64,000 nt of DNA, taken from positions 1 to 64,000 of the forward strand of contig NZ_UUPU01000085.1 of assembly GCF_900591205.1 (NCBI RefSeq). The letters run 5' to 3'. Made by a program: the position numbers and the translations under genes. Positions 25,847 through 34,236 of this stretch are shown in pieces; positions within the stretch are counted from its first letter, which is position 1; every line of letters begins with the position of its first letter. This DNA is from Pseudomonas viridiflava. GTDB taxonomy: Bacteria; Pseudomonadota; Gammaproteobacteria; Pseudomonadales; Pseudomonadaceae. The notes under the pieces were generated by a model. It saw only the letters and a list, made by a program, of their open reading frames with translations, was not told the DNA's origin and did not search any database.

Positions 25847-26974
25847 ATGCCGATTTGCGCCATCGAGTCGATCGAAACCATCATCGTCGACCTCCCCACC
25901 ATCCGCCCGCACAAACTGGCGATGCACACCCTGCAAAACCAGACCCTGGTGATCATTCGCATGCGCTGCGCCGACGGCATCGAAGGCATCGGTGAGTCCA
26001 CCACCATTGGTGGCCTGAGCTACGGCAACGAAAGCCCTGACAGCATCAAGGTCAACATCGACCGCCACTTCGCGCCACTATTGATTGGCCAGGACGCGAG
26101 CAATATCAATGCCGCCATGTTGCGCCTGGAACGCAGCATTCGCGGCAACACCTTTGCCAAGTCCGGCATTGAAAGCGCTTTGCTCGATGCGCTGGGCAAG
26201 CGCCTGGGCCTGCCAGTCAGCGAACTGCTCGGCGGCCGTGTGCGCGATGCGTTGCCGGTGGCCTGGACCCTGGCCAGCGGCAACACCGAGCAGGACATTG
26301 CCGAGGCCGAAAAGATGCTCGACCTGCGTCGTCACCGCATCTTCAAGTTGAAGATCGGTGCGGGTGAAGTCAGCCGCGACCTGGCTCATGTGATTGCAAT
26401 CAAAAGGGCCTTGGGCGAGCGCGCCAGTGTGCGCGTCGATGTTAACCAGGCGTGGGACGAAGCGGTGGCGCTGCGTGCGTGCAAGGTGCTCGGCGACAAC
26501 GGCATCGACCTGATCGAACAACCGATCTCGCGCAACAACCGTGGCGGTATGGCCCGGCTCAACCTGTCGAGCCCGGCGCCGATCATGGCCGATGAATCCA
26601 TCGAATGCGTGGAAGACGCCTTCAACCTGGCCCGTGAAGGCGCGGCCTCGGTGTTCGCCCTGAAGATCGCCAAGAATGGCGGCCCGCGCGCCGTATTGCG
26701 CACCGCCGCGATTGCCGAGGCAGCGGGTATCGGCCTGTACGGCGGCACCATGCTCGAAGGCGGCATTGGCACCCTGGCCTCGGCGCATGCCTTCCTCACG
26801 TTGAACGCGTTGGCGTGGGACACCGAACTGTTCGGCCCGCTGCTGCTCACCGAAGACATCCTCCGCGAGCCGCCGGTGTACCGCGATTTTCAGCTGCATG
26901 TGTCCACCGCACCGGGCCTGGGCGTGGCTATTGATGAGGAACGCCTGGCGTTCTTTCGCCGTGACAAACACTAA
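25847..26974 (+). CDS. catB: Muconate cycloisomerase CatB
   Basis: 375 residues from ATG 25847. It converts cis,cis-muconate to muconolactone with Mn2+ in the catechol branch of the beta-ketoadipate pathway. It is an enolase-superfamily enzyme: K167 and K169 in FKLKIGAG are the base residues, and D198, E224 and D249 (VDVNQAW, LIEQP, MADES) are the metal ligands. These match the canonical positions of P. putida CatB. No strong ribosome binding site is seen, and the frame is open upstream antisense to catR. catC follows after 12 bp. Confidence 0.96.
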   Translation: MPICAIESIETIIVDLPTIRPHKLAMHTLQNQTLVIIRMRCADGIEGIGESTTIGGLSYGNESPDSIKVNIDRHFAPLLIGQDASNINAAMLRLERSIRGNTFAKSGIESALLDALGKRLGLPVSELLGGRVRDALPVAWTLASGNTEQDIAEAEKMLDLRRHRIFKLKIGAGEVSRDLAHVIAIKRALGERASVRVDVNQAWDEAVALRACKVLGDNGIDLIEQPISRNNRGGMARLNLSSPAPIMADESIECVEDAFNLAREGAASVFALKIAKNGGPRAVLRTAAIAEAAGIGLYGGTMLEGGIGTLASAHAFLTLNALAWDTELFGPLLLTEDILREPPVYRDFQLHVSTAPGLGVAIDEERLAFFRRDKH

Positions 26975-26986
26975 GAGGCATCTGCC

Positions 26987-27277
26987 ATGTTGTTCCACGT
27001 AAAAATGACCGTGAACCTGCCAGTCGACATGCACCCCGAACGCGCCGCCGCGCTCAAGGCCGAAGAGAAAGCGCTGGCGCAGCGCCTGCAACAGGACGGC
27101 AAGTGGCGTCACCTGTGGCGTATCGCCGGGCACTACGCGAACTACAGCGTGTTCGACGTCGACAGCGTGCAAGAGCTGCACGACCTGTTGATGCAACTGC
27201 CGCTTTACCCCTACATGGGCATCGAAGTGAATGCCCTGTGCCGGCACCCTTCGTCGATTCATGAGGATGACCGTTAA
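26987..27277 (+). CDS. catC: Muconolactone delta-isomerase CatC
   Basis: 96 residues, the standard size of this small decameric enzyme. It isomerises muconolactone to beta-ketoadipate enol-lactone. The N-terminus MLFHVKMTVNLP, the central KWRHLWRIAGHYANYSVFDV and the C-terminal LPLYPYMGIEVNALCRHPSS are typical. It lies between catB (12 bp) and catA (42 bp). The enol-lactone hydrolase and the later pca genes are not in the window. Confidence 0.97.
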   Translation: MLFHVKMTVNLPVDMHPERAAALKAEEKALAQRLQQDGKWRHLWRIAGHYANYSVFDVDSVQELHDLLMQLPLYPYMGIEVNALCRHPSSIHEDDR

Positions 27278-27319
27278 GCTTGTTTTCAACACTAATAACT
27301 ACAAGATGAGGATTGCACC

Positions 27320-28249
27320 ATGTCCATCCGAATTTCCCAGACTGCCCACGCCCAACAGTTTCTCGAAGAAGCCAGCGGCAACCTCAATGACGGCGGCAAC
27401 CCGCGCACCAAGGCGCTGATCTACCGGATCCTGCGCGATACGGTGAATATCATCGAAGACCTGGAAGTGACCCCGGAAGAGTTCTGGAAGGCGGTCAACT
27501 ACCTCAATGAGTTGGGCAAGAACCAGGAAGCGGGGTTGCTCGCCGCCGGGTTGGGCCTGGAGCATTACCTGGATTTGCTGATGGATGCTGCCGACGAGGA
27601 AGCCGGTAAATCCGGTGGCACCCCGCGCACCATCGAGGGCCCGTTGTATGTGGCCGGGGCGCCGTTGAGCCAGTACGAAGCGCGGCTGGACGATGGGACG
27701 GACGCGGCCGCGCCGCTGTTCATGCGTGGGCAAGTACGCGACACCGATGGCAAGCCGTTGGCGGGAGCGATTGTGGATGTGTGGCAGGCCAACACCGGCG
27801 GTACGTACTCGTGGTTCGACCCGACGCAATCGGAATTCAACCTGCGTCGGCGGATCCAGACCGACGCCCAGGGCAACTACCGTTTTCGCAGCATTGTGCC
27901 GTCGGGCTATGGCTGCCCGCCGACCGGCCCCACCCAGCAGTTGCTCGACCAACTGGGGCGCCATGGGCAGCGGCCGGCGCATATTCACTTCTTTATTTCG
28001 GCGCCGGGGCATCGGCACCTGACCACGCAGATCAACCTGTCGGATGACCCGTACCTGCACGATGATTTTGCCTACGCGACGCGGGATGAATTGATCGCGG
28101 AAATTCGCTTCAGTGACGATCCGCAACTGGCACGGGAGTTTGGCGTGGAAGGGCGGTTTGCGCAGATTGATTTTGACTTTGAGTTGCAGCCCGCGGATGC
28201 GCCGGTCGAGCAAAAGCGCATGCAACGAGTCCGCGCTTTGGAAGATTAA
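27320..28249 (+). CDS. catA: Catechol 1,2-dioxygenase CatA
   Basis: 309 residues. This non-heme Fe(III) intradiol dioxygenase cleaves catechol to cis,cis-muconate. The N-terminal helical linker domain (about 1-100) is followed by the beta-sandwich catalytic domain. The iron ligands appear as Y163, Y197, H221 and H223 (GTYSW, SGYG, RPAHIHFF), with the same spacing as in characterised enzymes. Its place as third gene of catBCA matches P. putida. A REP doublet follows the stop. Confidence 0.97.
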   Translation: MSIRISQTAHAQQFLEEASGNLNDGGNPRTKALIYRILRDTVNIIEDLEVTPEEFWKAVNYLNELGKNQEAGLLAAGLGLEHYLDLLMDAADEEAGKSGGTPRTIEGPLYVAGAPLSQYEARLDDGTDAAAPLFMRGQVRDTDGKPLAGAIVDVWQANTGGTYSWFDPTQSEFNLRRRIQTDAQGNYRFRSIVPSGYGCPPTGPTQQLLDQLGRHGQRPAHIHFFISAPGHRHLTTQINLSDDPYLHDDFAYATRDELIAEIRFSDDPQLAREFGVEGRFAQIDFDFELQPADAPVEQKRMQRVRALED

Positions 28250-28262
28250 ACGCGGTTAAAAA

Positions 28263-28335
28263 ATGTGGGCGCTGGCTTGCCTGCGATGGCCATGGTGCCT
28301 TCACCACCGTCATCGCAGGCAAGCCAGCTCACACA
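28263..28335. repeat. REP-type inverted repeat pair
   Basis: ATGTGGGCGCTGGCTTGCCT faces AGGCAAGCCAGCTCACACA, between the convergent catA and kynR genes. Confidence 0.87.
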
Positions 28336-28355
28336 GGGTTTCTGTGGTGTTGCGG

Positions 28356-28826
28356 TCATTTGCGCACGACCAGATCCAACACCTCATCCCGATCCTTGAT
28401 CTTCTGCAACACAATCTCCGAGCGAATATCCATCACCCCCGCGGTGCGGTTCAGGTGGTTCACGATAAAGTCCGAAAAGTGCTTCAAATTCCTCGCCTGC
28501 ACCCGTAGCACATAGTTGCTCGCGCCGGTAATCACATAGGCACTGGCCACCTCCGGCCAGCCCTGCACTTTCTTGATAAACGTCTCGTGCCAGTCCTCCA
28601 CGTCCTGGCGCAAGGACAGGTGCACGATGGCCTCCAGCTCGATCCCCAACTGCTCGGCGTTCAGGACGGCGCGGTAGCCGCTGATGATTCCCTCGCTCTC
28701 CAGCAGGCGCAAACGGCGCAGGCAGGCAGAGGGCGAGAGGGCGACTTTCTCGGCCAGCTCCTGGTTACTGATACGGCCATCCTGTTGCAGGAAATGCAGG
28801 AGGCGCAGGTCGGTAGCATCAAGCAT
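28356..28826 (-). CDS. kynR: Lrp/AsnC-family regulator KynR
   Basis: 156 residues (a methionine one codon upstream is equally possible). The N-terminal winged helix-turn-helix is about residues 4-60 (RISNQELAEKVALSPSACLR), followed by a C-terminal RAM effector domain (VASAYVITGASNYVLRVQAR). P. aeruginosa KynR is an Lrp-type activator of the kyn genes that responds to kynurenine. Here it is divergent from kynU and about 10 kb from kynBA. The identification rests on family plus neighbour, so the ligand is inferred. Confidence 0.88.
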   Translation of the reverse strand: MLDATDLRLLHFLQQDGRISNQELAEKVALSPSACLRRLRLLESEGIISGYRAVLNAEQLGIELEAIVHLSLRQDVEDWHETFIKKVQGWPEVASAYVITGASNYVLRVQARNLKHFSDFIVNHLNRTAGVMDIRSEIVLQKIKDRDEVLDLVVRK

Positions 28827-28859
28827 CATGGTTAGAATAAATCCGCGTGTTTTGGGGTT

Positions 28860-28871
28860 AAATTCGAATTT
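28860..28871. promoter_or_regulatory. Palindrome in the kynR-kynU gap (candidate KynR site)
   Basis: AAATTCGAATTT is a perfect 12-bp palindrome in the 148-bp AT-rich gap between kynR and kynU. It shares the ATTCG core with the half-sites upstream of kynB. Confidence 0.45.
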
Positions 28872-28974
28872 CCTACAGCTTAATTAGCCTGTTGCCCGCC
28901 ACTTTGCACGAAAATTCTCTAAAGCTTCGTTCATTATTTGGTCCATCGTCACCTTATAAAAACCAGGATTGCCC

Positions 28975-30225
28975 ATGACCCTTCGAAGCCACTGCCAAGC
29001 CCTCGACGCCCAGGACCCGCTGGCGCCCCTGCGTCATCAGTTCGCCTTGCCGGAAGGGGTGATCTACCTCGACGGCAACTCCCTCGGTGCACGCCCGGTG
29101 GCGGCCCTGGAGCGGGCACAACAGGTGATCGCGCAGGAGTGGGGTAATGGCCTGATTCGCAGCTGGAACAGCGCCGGTTGGGCGGACCTGTCCCAGCGCC
29201 TGGGTAACCGCCTGGCCCCACTGATCGGTGCACGCGACGGCGAAGTGGTGATCACCGATACCACCTCGATCAACCTGTTCAAGGTACTCAGCGCCGCCTT
29301 GAGCGTGCAGCGCCAACGCACGCCGGCGCGCAAGGTGATCGTCAGTGAAGCGAGCAACTTTCCCACCGACCTCTACATTGCAGAAGGTCTGACCGAACTC
29401 TTGCAACAGGGCTATTCGCTGCGGCTGGTCAACAGCCCGGACGAGCTGCCACAGGCCATCGACCAGGACGTGGCGGTGGTGATGCTCACCCACGTCAACT
29501 ACAAGACCGGCTACATGTACGACATGCAGGCGGTCACCGCGTTGAGCCACGAATGCGGCGCGCTGAGCGTCTGGGACCTGGCGCATTCGGCGGGCGCGGT
29601 GCCCATCGACCTGCACACGGCCGGCGCCGATTACGCGATTGGCTGCACCTACAAATACCTCAATGGCGGGCCGGGCTCGCAGGCGTTTGTGTGGGTCAAC
29701 CCGGCGTTGGTGGACAGTGTGCGTCAGCCGCTGTCGGGGTGGTTCGGGCATACCCGCCAATTTGCGATGGAGTCGGCGTACGCGCCGAGTGCCGGTATCG
29801 CACGCTACCTGTGCGGCACTCAGCCGATCACTTCGCTGGCCATGGTCGAATGCGGCCTGGAGATTTTTGCCCAGACCGATATGGCCAGCCTGCGCACTAA
29901 ATCCCTGGCATTGACTGACCTGTTTATCGCGCTGGTCGAAGCTCGTTGCGCCGCCCACGGCCTGGTGCTGATCACCCCGCGTGAACACGCCCGACGCGGC
30001 AGCCATGTGAGCTTCGAACACCCTGAAGGCTACGCGGTGATCCAGGCGCTGATTGCCCGTGGTGTGATCGGTGATTACCGCGAGCCGCGCATCATGCGGT
30101 TTGGGTTTACGCCGCTGTACACCGGCTTTACCGAGGTGTGGGACGCGGTGGAAATCCTCGGCGACATCCTCGATAACGCCACCTGGGACCAGCCGCAATT
30201 CAAGGTGCGCAACAGCGTTACCTGA
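28975..30225 (+). CDS. kynU: Kynureninase KynU
   Basis: 416 residues from ATG 28975; the upstream TTG is not needed and AGGA lies 7 bp before the ATG. This PLP enzyme cleaves L-kynurenine to anthranilate and L-alanine, linking the kyn genes to antABC. The PLP-binding lysine is K227 in CTYKYLNGGPG, the same number as in the characterised P. fluorescens enzyme. Other blocks are YLDGNSLGA, VVITDTTSINLFKVL and VWDLAHSAGAVP. It is followed by a permease gene on the same strand. Confidence 0.97.
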   Translation: MTLRSHCQALDAQDPLAPLRHQFALPEGVIYLDGNSLGARPVAALERAQQVIAQEWGNGLIRSWNSAGWADLSQRLGNRLAPLIGARDGEVVITDTTSINLFKVLSAALSVQRQRTPARKVIVSEASNFPTDLYIAEGLTELLQQGYSLRLVNSPDELPQAIDQDVAVVMLTHVNYKTGYMYDMQAVTALSHECGALSVWDLAHSAGAVPIDLHTAGADYAIGCTYKYLNGGPGSQAFVWVNPALVDSVRQPLSGWFGHTRQFAMESAYAPSAGIARYLCGTQPITSLAMVECGLEIFAQTDMASLRTKSLALTDLFIALVEARCAAHGLVLITPREHARRGSHVSFEHPEGYAVIQALIARGVIGDYREPRIMRFGFTPLYTGFTEVWDAVEILGDILDNATWDQPQFKVRNSVT

Positions 30226-30305
30226 ATAAACGCAGAGCCCGCTCCCACAGGGGATCTGTGTCTATATCCAAACAGTGCAATCACAATAATAAAGGGGCAC
30301 ACCAC

Positions 30306-31709
30306 GTGACCACGTCAGACAACGGCTTTGCCGAGATCACCCATCGCGAACTGGGCCTGAGGCGCCAGCTCACTAGCGGCCAGATGAGCATGATCGCCAT
30401 CGGTGGCGCCATCGGCACTGGGCTATTTATGGGCAGCGCCTACGCTATTGGCTACGCCGGGCCCAGCGTGTTGGTGAGTTACGCCATCGGCGCACTGATC
30501 ACCTTGCTGCTGATGGGCTGCCTGGCGGAGATGACGGTGGCGCATTCCACCTCCGGCTCCTTTGGTGCCTATGCCGAGTTCTATATCAGCCCGTTGGCCG
30601 GGTTTCTGGTGCGCTATGCCTACTGGGCGGCGATTGTGCTGGCGGTGGGGGCCGAGGTCACGGCGGTGGCGATGTACATGAAGTACTGGTTCGCCAATGT
30701 GCCGGAGTGGGTATGGATCGTGTCGTTTTCCAGTGTGCTGATCCTGCTGAATGCGATCAGCGTGAAGACCTTCGGTAACTTCGAATACTGGTTCTCGACC
30801 ATCAAGATCAGTGCCATCGTCGGCTTCATCCTCCTTGCGGTGTATGTGGTGTTCGGTTCCGGCAACCCGCAGTACGGGGTGCAGAATTACACGGCGCATG
30901 ACGGTTTTTTTCCGCACGGCTTGAGCGGTATGTGGATCGCGGTGATTGTGTCGATCTTCAGCTACCTGAGCGTGGAGATGATCGCGGTGGCCGCCGGTGA
31001 AGCCGCCGACCCGGAGCAGGCGGTGAAGAAAGCCTTCCGCGCCACCATTGTGCGGCTGGTGGTGTTTTACCTGCTGACCCTGGCGCTGATGCTGGCCATC
31101 GTGCCGTGGAACCAGGCCGGCCAGGCTCAGAGCCCGTTCGTCACGGTGATGCAGACCATCGGCATTCCGGGCGCGACCGGGGTGATGAACTTCGTGATTC
31201 TGATCGCCGCACTCTCGGCGATGAACAGCCAGCTCTATATCACCACGCGCATGATGTTCAGCCTGTCCCGTGCAGGCTTTGCGCCCAAGTCCATGGGCGC
31301 CTTGAGCAAGAGCGGCATTCCGCTGAATGCGCTGCTGCTGTCCAGCTCTGGCATTGCCTTGGCGACGTTGCTTAACGTGGTCTATCCGCAAAGCTCGTTC
31401 ACGCTGATGATGGCGATCTCGATGTTTGGCGCGATCTTTACCTGGTTCATGATCTTCCTCACGCACCTGTTCTTCCGCCGTTATCGCAAACGCCACGGTG
31501 GGCCGAAGCTGTCGTTCCAGCTGCGCCTGTTTCCCTACAGCACACTGCTGGGCCTGGTGCTGATGGGGGCGGTGATGATCACCACGTATTTCACCGAGGC
31601 GTTCAAGATGACCCTGGTGTTCGGCGTGCCGTTCCTGCTGATCCTGTCGGCGGTGTATTACGGGTTTTTCAGGGGCAGGGCCAAGGCGTCGAACAAGGCT
31701 TTGGCGTAA
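30306..31709 (+). CDS. Amino acid permease (APC family, GABA-permease-like)
   Basis: 467 residues from GTG 30306, which has AAAGGGG 8 bp upstream; earlier in-frame codons lack a ribosome binding site. Twelve transmembrane segments are visible. The start of the APC domain is QMSMIAIGGAIGTGLFMGSA near residue 22. The stretch SYLSVEMIAVAAGEAADPEQ contains the conserved acidic motif. It lies 80 bp after kynU on the same strand, an arrangement also known in P. aeruginosa, so tryptophan, kynurenine or a related amino acid is a plausible substrate. Its last 52 bp overlap the end of the convergent LysR gene. Confidence 0.87.
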   Translation: MTTSDNGFAEITHRELGLRRQLTSGQMSMIAIGGAIGTGLFMGSAYAIGYAGPSVLVSYAIGALITLLLMGCLAEMTVAHSTSGSFGAYAEFYISPLAGFLVRYAYWAAIVLAVGAEVTAVAMYMKYWFANVPEWVWIVSFSSVLILLNAISVKTFGNFEYWFSTIKISAIVGFILLAVYVVFGSGNPQYGVQNYTAHDGFFPHGLSGMWIAVIVSIFSYLSVEMIAVAAGEAADPEQAVKKAFRATIVRLVVFYLLTLALMLAIVPWNQAGQAQSPFVTVMQTIGIPGATGVMNFVILIAALSAMNSQLYITTRMMFSLSRAGFAPKSMGALSKSGIPLNALLLSSSGIALATLLNVVYPQSSFTLMMAISMFGAIFTWFMIFLTHLFFRRYRKRHGGPKLSFQLRLFPYSTLLGLVLMGAVMITTYFTEAFKMTLVFGVPFLLILSAVYYGFFRGRAKASNKALA

Positions 31710-32545
31710 CCCGGCAATTGCTCGAAGGAGCGGGCGCATAACAGTAGCTTGCGACAGGCCCAGTCTTCTTGCAGAGGGCGGGCCTTGAAGCGGCGCGCAG
31801 GCGGCCAGCGCGTCAGTGCGGCCTGGGGCACGATGCCCAGGCCGGCGCCGCCTGCGACCATGCGAATCAACCCGTCAAAACCGTCGGCGCGGATGCGTGT
31901 TTGCAGGCGAAAGCCGGCGTGCAACGCCTGTTCCTCCAGGTACACCGCCAGCGCGCTGTTGGCGGCCAGGCCCACGTAGTCGTATTGCAGGCTGTCGATG
32001 AAACTCGCTGTGGCCAGTGGGTGGTCGAGGGGCATGATCAGCATCAGCGGGTCGTCGCGAAACGCCAGGGTCTGCAGGCCGTGATTGTCTACCGCGTCGG
32101 AAATAATCCCGAGGTCCGCCGTGCCCTGGCGCAGCGCCTGAGTGATGCGCAGGCTGGGCAGCTCTTGCAGGTCGATGTCGAGGTTGGGGTGCTCGCGCAA
32201 AAAATCCGCGAGCAACTCCGGCAGGTATTCGCTGAGGGCGGTGGTGTTGCACAGCAGGCGCACCTGGCCTTTGACACCGTTGGCGTATTCGGCGAGGTCT
32301 TGTTGCAGGTGTTCGGCTTGTTGCAGCAGCAGGCGGGCGTGGCGGGCCAGAGCCTTGCCGGCTGGCGTAGGGGTGACGCCACGGCGGCCACGCTGCAGAA
32401 ACTCGATGCCGAGTGAAGCCTCCATCGCCCGAATGCGCGCACTGGCGGCGGCCAGGGAGAGATGGCTGCGAGCCGCGCCGGCGGTGATGTTGCCGGTGTC
32501 GAGGATGTGCAGGTAGAGGCGCAGGTCGATCAGGTCAAAGTGCAT
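31658..32545 (-). CDS. LysR-family transcriptional regulator
   Basis: 295 residues from ATG 32545 (MHFDLIDLRLYLHILDTG). The N-terminal helix-turn-helix is NITAGAARSHLSLAAASARIR. The effector domain contains LCNTTALSEYLPELLADFLR and the late VAGGAGLGIVPQAAL. It is divergent from the TauE/SafE-type transporter gene, with a REP doublet between, so that gene is its likely target. The ligand is unknown. Its coding end overlaps the permease end by 52 bp tail to tail. Confidence 0.87.
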   Translation of the reverse strand: MHFDLIDLRLYLHILDTGNITAGAARSHLSLAAASARIRAMEASLGIEFLQRGRRGVTPTPAGKALARHARLLLQQAEHLQQDLAEYANGVKGQVRLLCNTTALSEYLPELLADFLREHPNLDIDLQELPSLRITQALRQGTADLGIISDAVDNHGLQTLAFRDDPLMLIMPLDHPLATASFIDSLQYDYVGLAANSALAVYLEEQALHAGFRLQTRIRADGFDGLIRMVAGGAGLGIVPQAALTRWPPARRFKARPLQEDWACRKLLLCARSFEQLPGYAKALFDALALPLKNP

Positions 32546-32576
32546 GGCTGTAGCCTTTGGGTGACTGGACTGGCCC

Positions 32577-32641
32577 CATCGCGGGCAAGCCCGCTCCCAC
32601 ATTGGAATGCATTTCAAATGTGGGAGCGGGCTTGCTCGCGA
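32577..32641. repeat. REP-type inverted repeat pair in a divergent promoter region
   Basis: CGCGGGCAAGCCCGCTCCCACA and TGTGGGAGCGGGCTTGCTCGCG meet head to head around AATGCATTTCAA. The arm order is opposite to the other doublets in this window. It lies between two divergent starts, unusual for REPs, which favour convergent gaps. Confidence 0.85.
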
Positions 32642-32727
32642 AGAGGCCATCAGCCTCATGCAAAACAAGAGGCTGCCTCAGTATATGGCGAATTTCCCAC
32701 CTCATCGAAATCCCCCACAATCCCCCT

Positions 32728-33492
32728 ATGAATACTTTCCTAGCGTTCTACCAAAACCTCGGCCCCGCCTTGACCCTGCTGGTGATCGGAACGTTCTTGC
32801 TGGCCGGCACCGTCAAGGGCGTGATCGGCCTGGGCCTGCCGACGGTGGCCATGGGCATGCTTGGCCTGGCTATGTTGCCGGCGCAGGCTGCGGCGTTGCT
32901 GATCATTCCGTCGACGGTCACCAATCTATGGCAGTTGGCATTCGGCGGGCACCTTGGCGCGTTGCTCAAGCGCCTGTGGCCGATGCTGTTGTTGATCTTT
33001 CTCGGCACCGGGCTCGGCACGGTGTGGCTGGGCATGGACGGTGGGCATTGGGTAGTGCGCGCGTTGGGCGGCGCTTTACTGGTGTATGCGTTGAGCGGGC
33101 TGTTCTTGCCCGCGTTCAAGATCAAGCCTGAGGCCGAACGCTGGCTGGGCCCGGTGTGTGGGCTGATCACAGGGGTGATCACCTCGGCCACCGGCGTGTT
33201 TGTGATTCCGGCAGTGCCGTACCTGCAAGCCTTGGGTCTGAGCCGCGACCCACTGGTGCAGGCGCTGGGGCTGTCGTTCACCGTGTCCACGCTGGCGCTG
33301 GCCGTCGGGTTGGCCTGGCGCGGCACCCTGGGCGGTGGCGAAATCAATGCCTCGCTGTTGGCGCTGTTGCCCGCGTTGCTGGGCATGTGGCTGGGCCAGG
33401 TGCTGCGCCGGCGCATCAGTGCGGTGCTGTTCAAGCGGGTGTTTTTTGTCGGTATGGCGCTGCTGGGTGGTCACTTGTTGATCAGCGGATAA
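32728..33492 (+). CDS. TauE/SafE-family (TSUP) membrane exporter
   Basis: 254 residues from ATG 32728. About eight hydrophobic segments fill the protein, with the TSUP motif pair: VKGVIGLGLPTVAMGMLGL near residue 30 and GLITGVITSATGVFVIPAVP near residue 150. Family members export sulfite, sulfoacetate or other organic anions across the inner membrane. The LysR gene divergent from it is probably its regulator. The substrate is not predictable. The upstream open frame is REP sequence, so this start is preferred. Confidence 0.87.
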   Translation: MNTFLAFYQNLGPALTLLVIGTFLLAGTVKGVIGLGLPTVAMGMLGLAMLPAQAAALLIIPSTVTNLWQLAFGGHLGALLKRLWPMLLLIFLGTGLGTVWLGMDGGHWVVRALGGALLVYALSGLFLPAFKIKPEAERWLGPVCGLITGVITSATGVFVIPAVPYLQALGLSRDPLVQALGLSFTVSTLALAVGLAWRGTLGGGEINASLLALLPALLGMWLGQVLRRRISAVLFKRVFFVGMALLGGHLLISG

Positions 33493-33615
33493 GTCACGAG
33501 TGAGCGGGGTATTCGTGCATTTTTGTCAAATGTATTTTGCCGCGCCGCTGCTTACTCCCAGAGGACAGGGTCGATAGTCTGCCGCCAGACATTTCTAACC
33601 CTCTGGATTGCACCC

Positions 33616-34206
33616 ATGAAAAAAATACTCCTGCTGAACGGCGGCAAGAAATTCGCCCACTCTGACGGCCGCTACAACGCCACCTTGCATAACGCTGCGG
33701 TGGCCGTGCTGGATCGCGGCGGCTTCGACGTCAAAGTCACCCAGATCGACGAAGGCTACGACGTGGCCGAAGAAGTCGCCAAATTTCTCTGGGCCGACGT
33801 GATCATCTACCAGATGCCCGGCTGGTGGATGGGCGCGCCGTGGATCGTCAAAAAGTACATCGACGAAGTGTTCACCGAAGGCCATGGCAGCCTGTACGCC
33901 AGCGACGGCCGCACCCGTTCCGATGCATCGCAGAAATACGGCAGCGGCGGCCTGGTGCAGGGCAAGCAGTACATGCTGTCGCTGACCTGGAATGCGCCAC
34001 AGCAAGCCTTCGACGACCCGACCGACTTCTTTGAGGCCAAGGGCGTGGATGCTGTGTACTTCCCGTTCCACAAGGCCAATGAGTTTATCGGCATGACCGG
34101 CTTGCCGACCTTCCTCTGCGTGGACGTGATGAAACGCCCGGCCATCGAGGCCGACGTGGCGCGCTACGAGCAGCATCTGGCGCAGGTGTTCAATTTCTCG
34201 GTGTAA
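33616..34206 (+). CDS. mdaB: NAD(P)H-quinone reductase MdaB (flavodoxin fold)
   Basis: 196 residues from ATG 33616 (MKKILLLNGGKKFAHSDGRYN). Of the NAD(P)H dehydrogenase (quinone)/modulator of drug activity B family: it reduces quinones by two electrons with FAD, giving oxidative-stress protection. Diagnostic stretches are YQMPGWWMGAPWIVKKYIDE, a substrate and flavin loop, and LSLTWNAPQQAFDDP. The LysR gene downstream on the same strand, 30 bp away, may regulate it or be co-transcribed. Confidence 0.93.
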   Translation: MKKILLLNGGKKFAHSDGRYNATLHNAAVAVLDRGGFDVKVTQIDEGYDVAEEVAKFLWADVIIYQMPGWWMGAPWIVKKYIDEVFTEGHGSLYASDGRTRSDASQKYGSGGLVQGKQYMLSLTWNAPQQAFDDPTDFFEAKGVDAVYFPFHKANEFIGMTGLPTFLCVDVMKRPAIEADVARYEQHLAQVFNFSV

Positions 34207-34236
34207 GCTGCGCTGAACCGATAACGAGGACCGCCT

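Noticed and set aside
30423..31739. 438-codon open frame antisense to the permease
   Set aside because: His/Gln/Arg-rich low-complexity composition, no start signal, covered by a clear permease.
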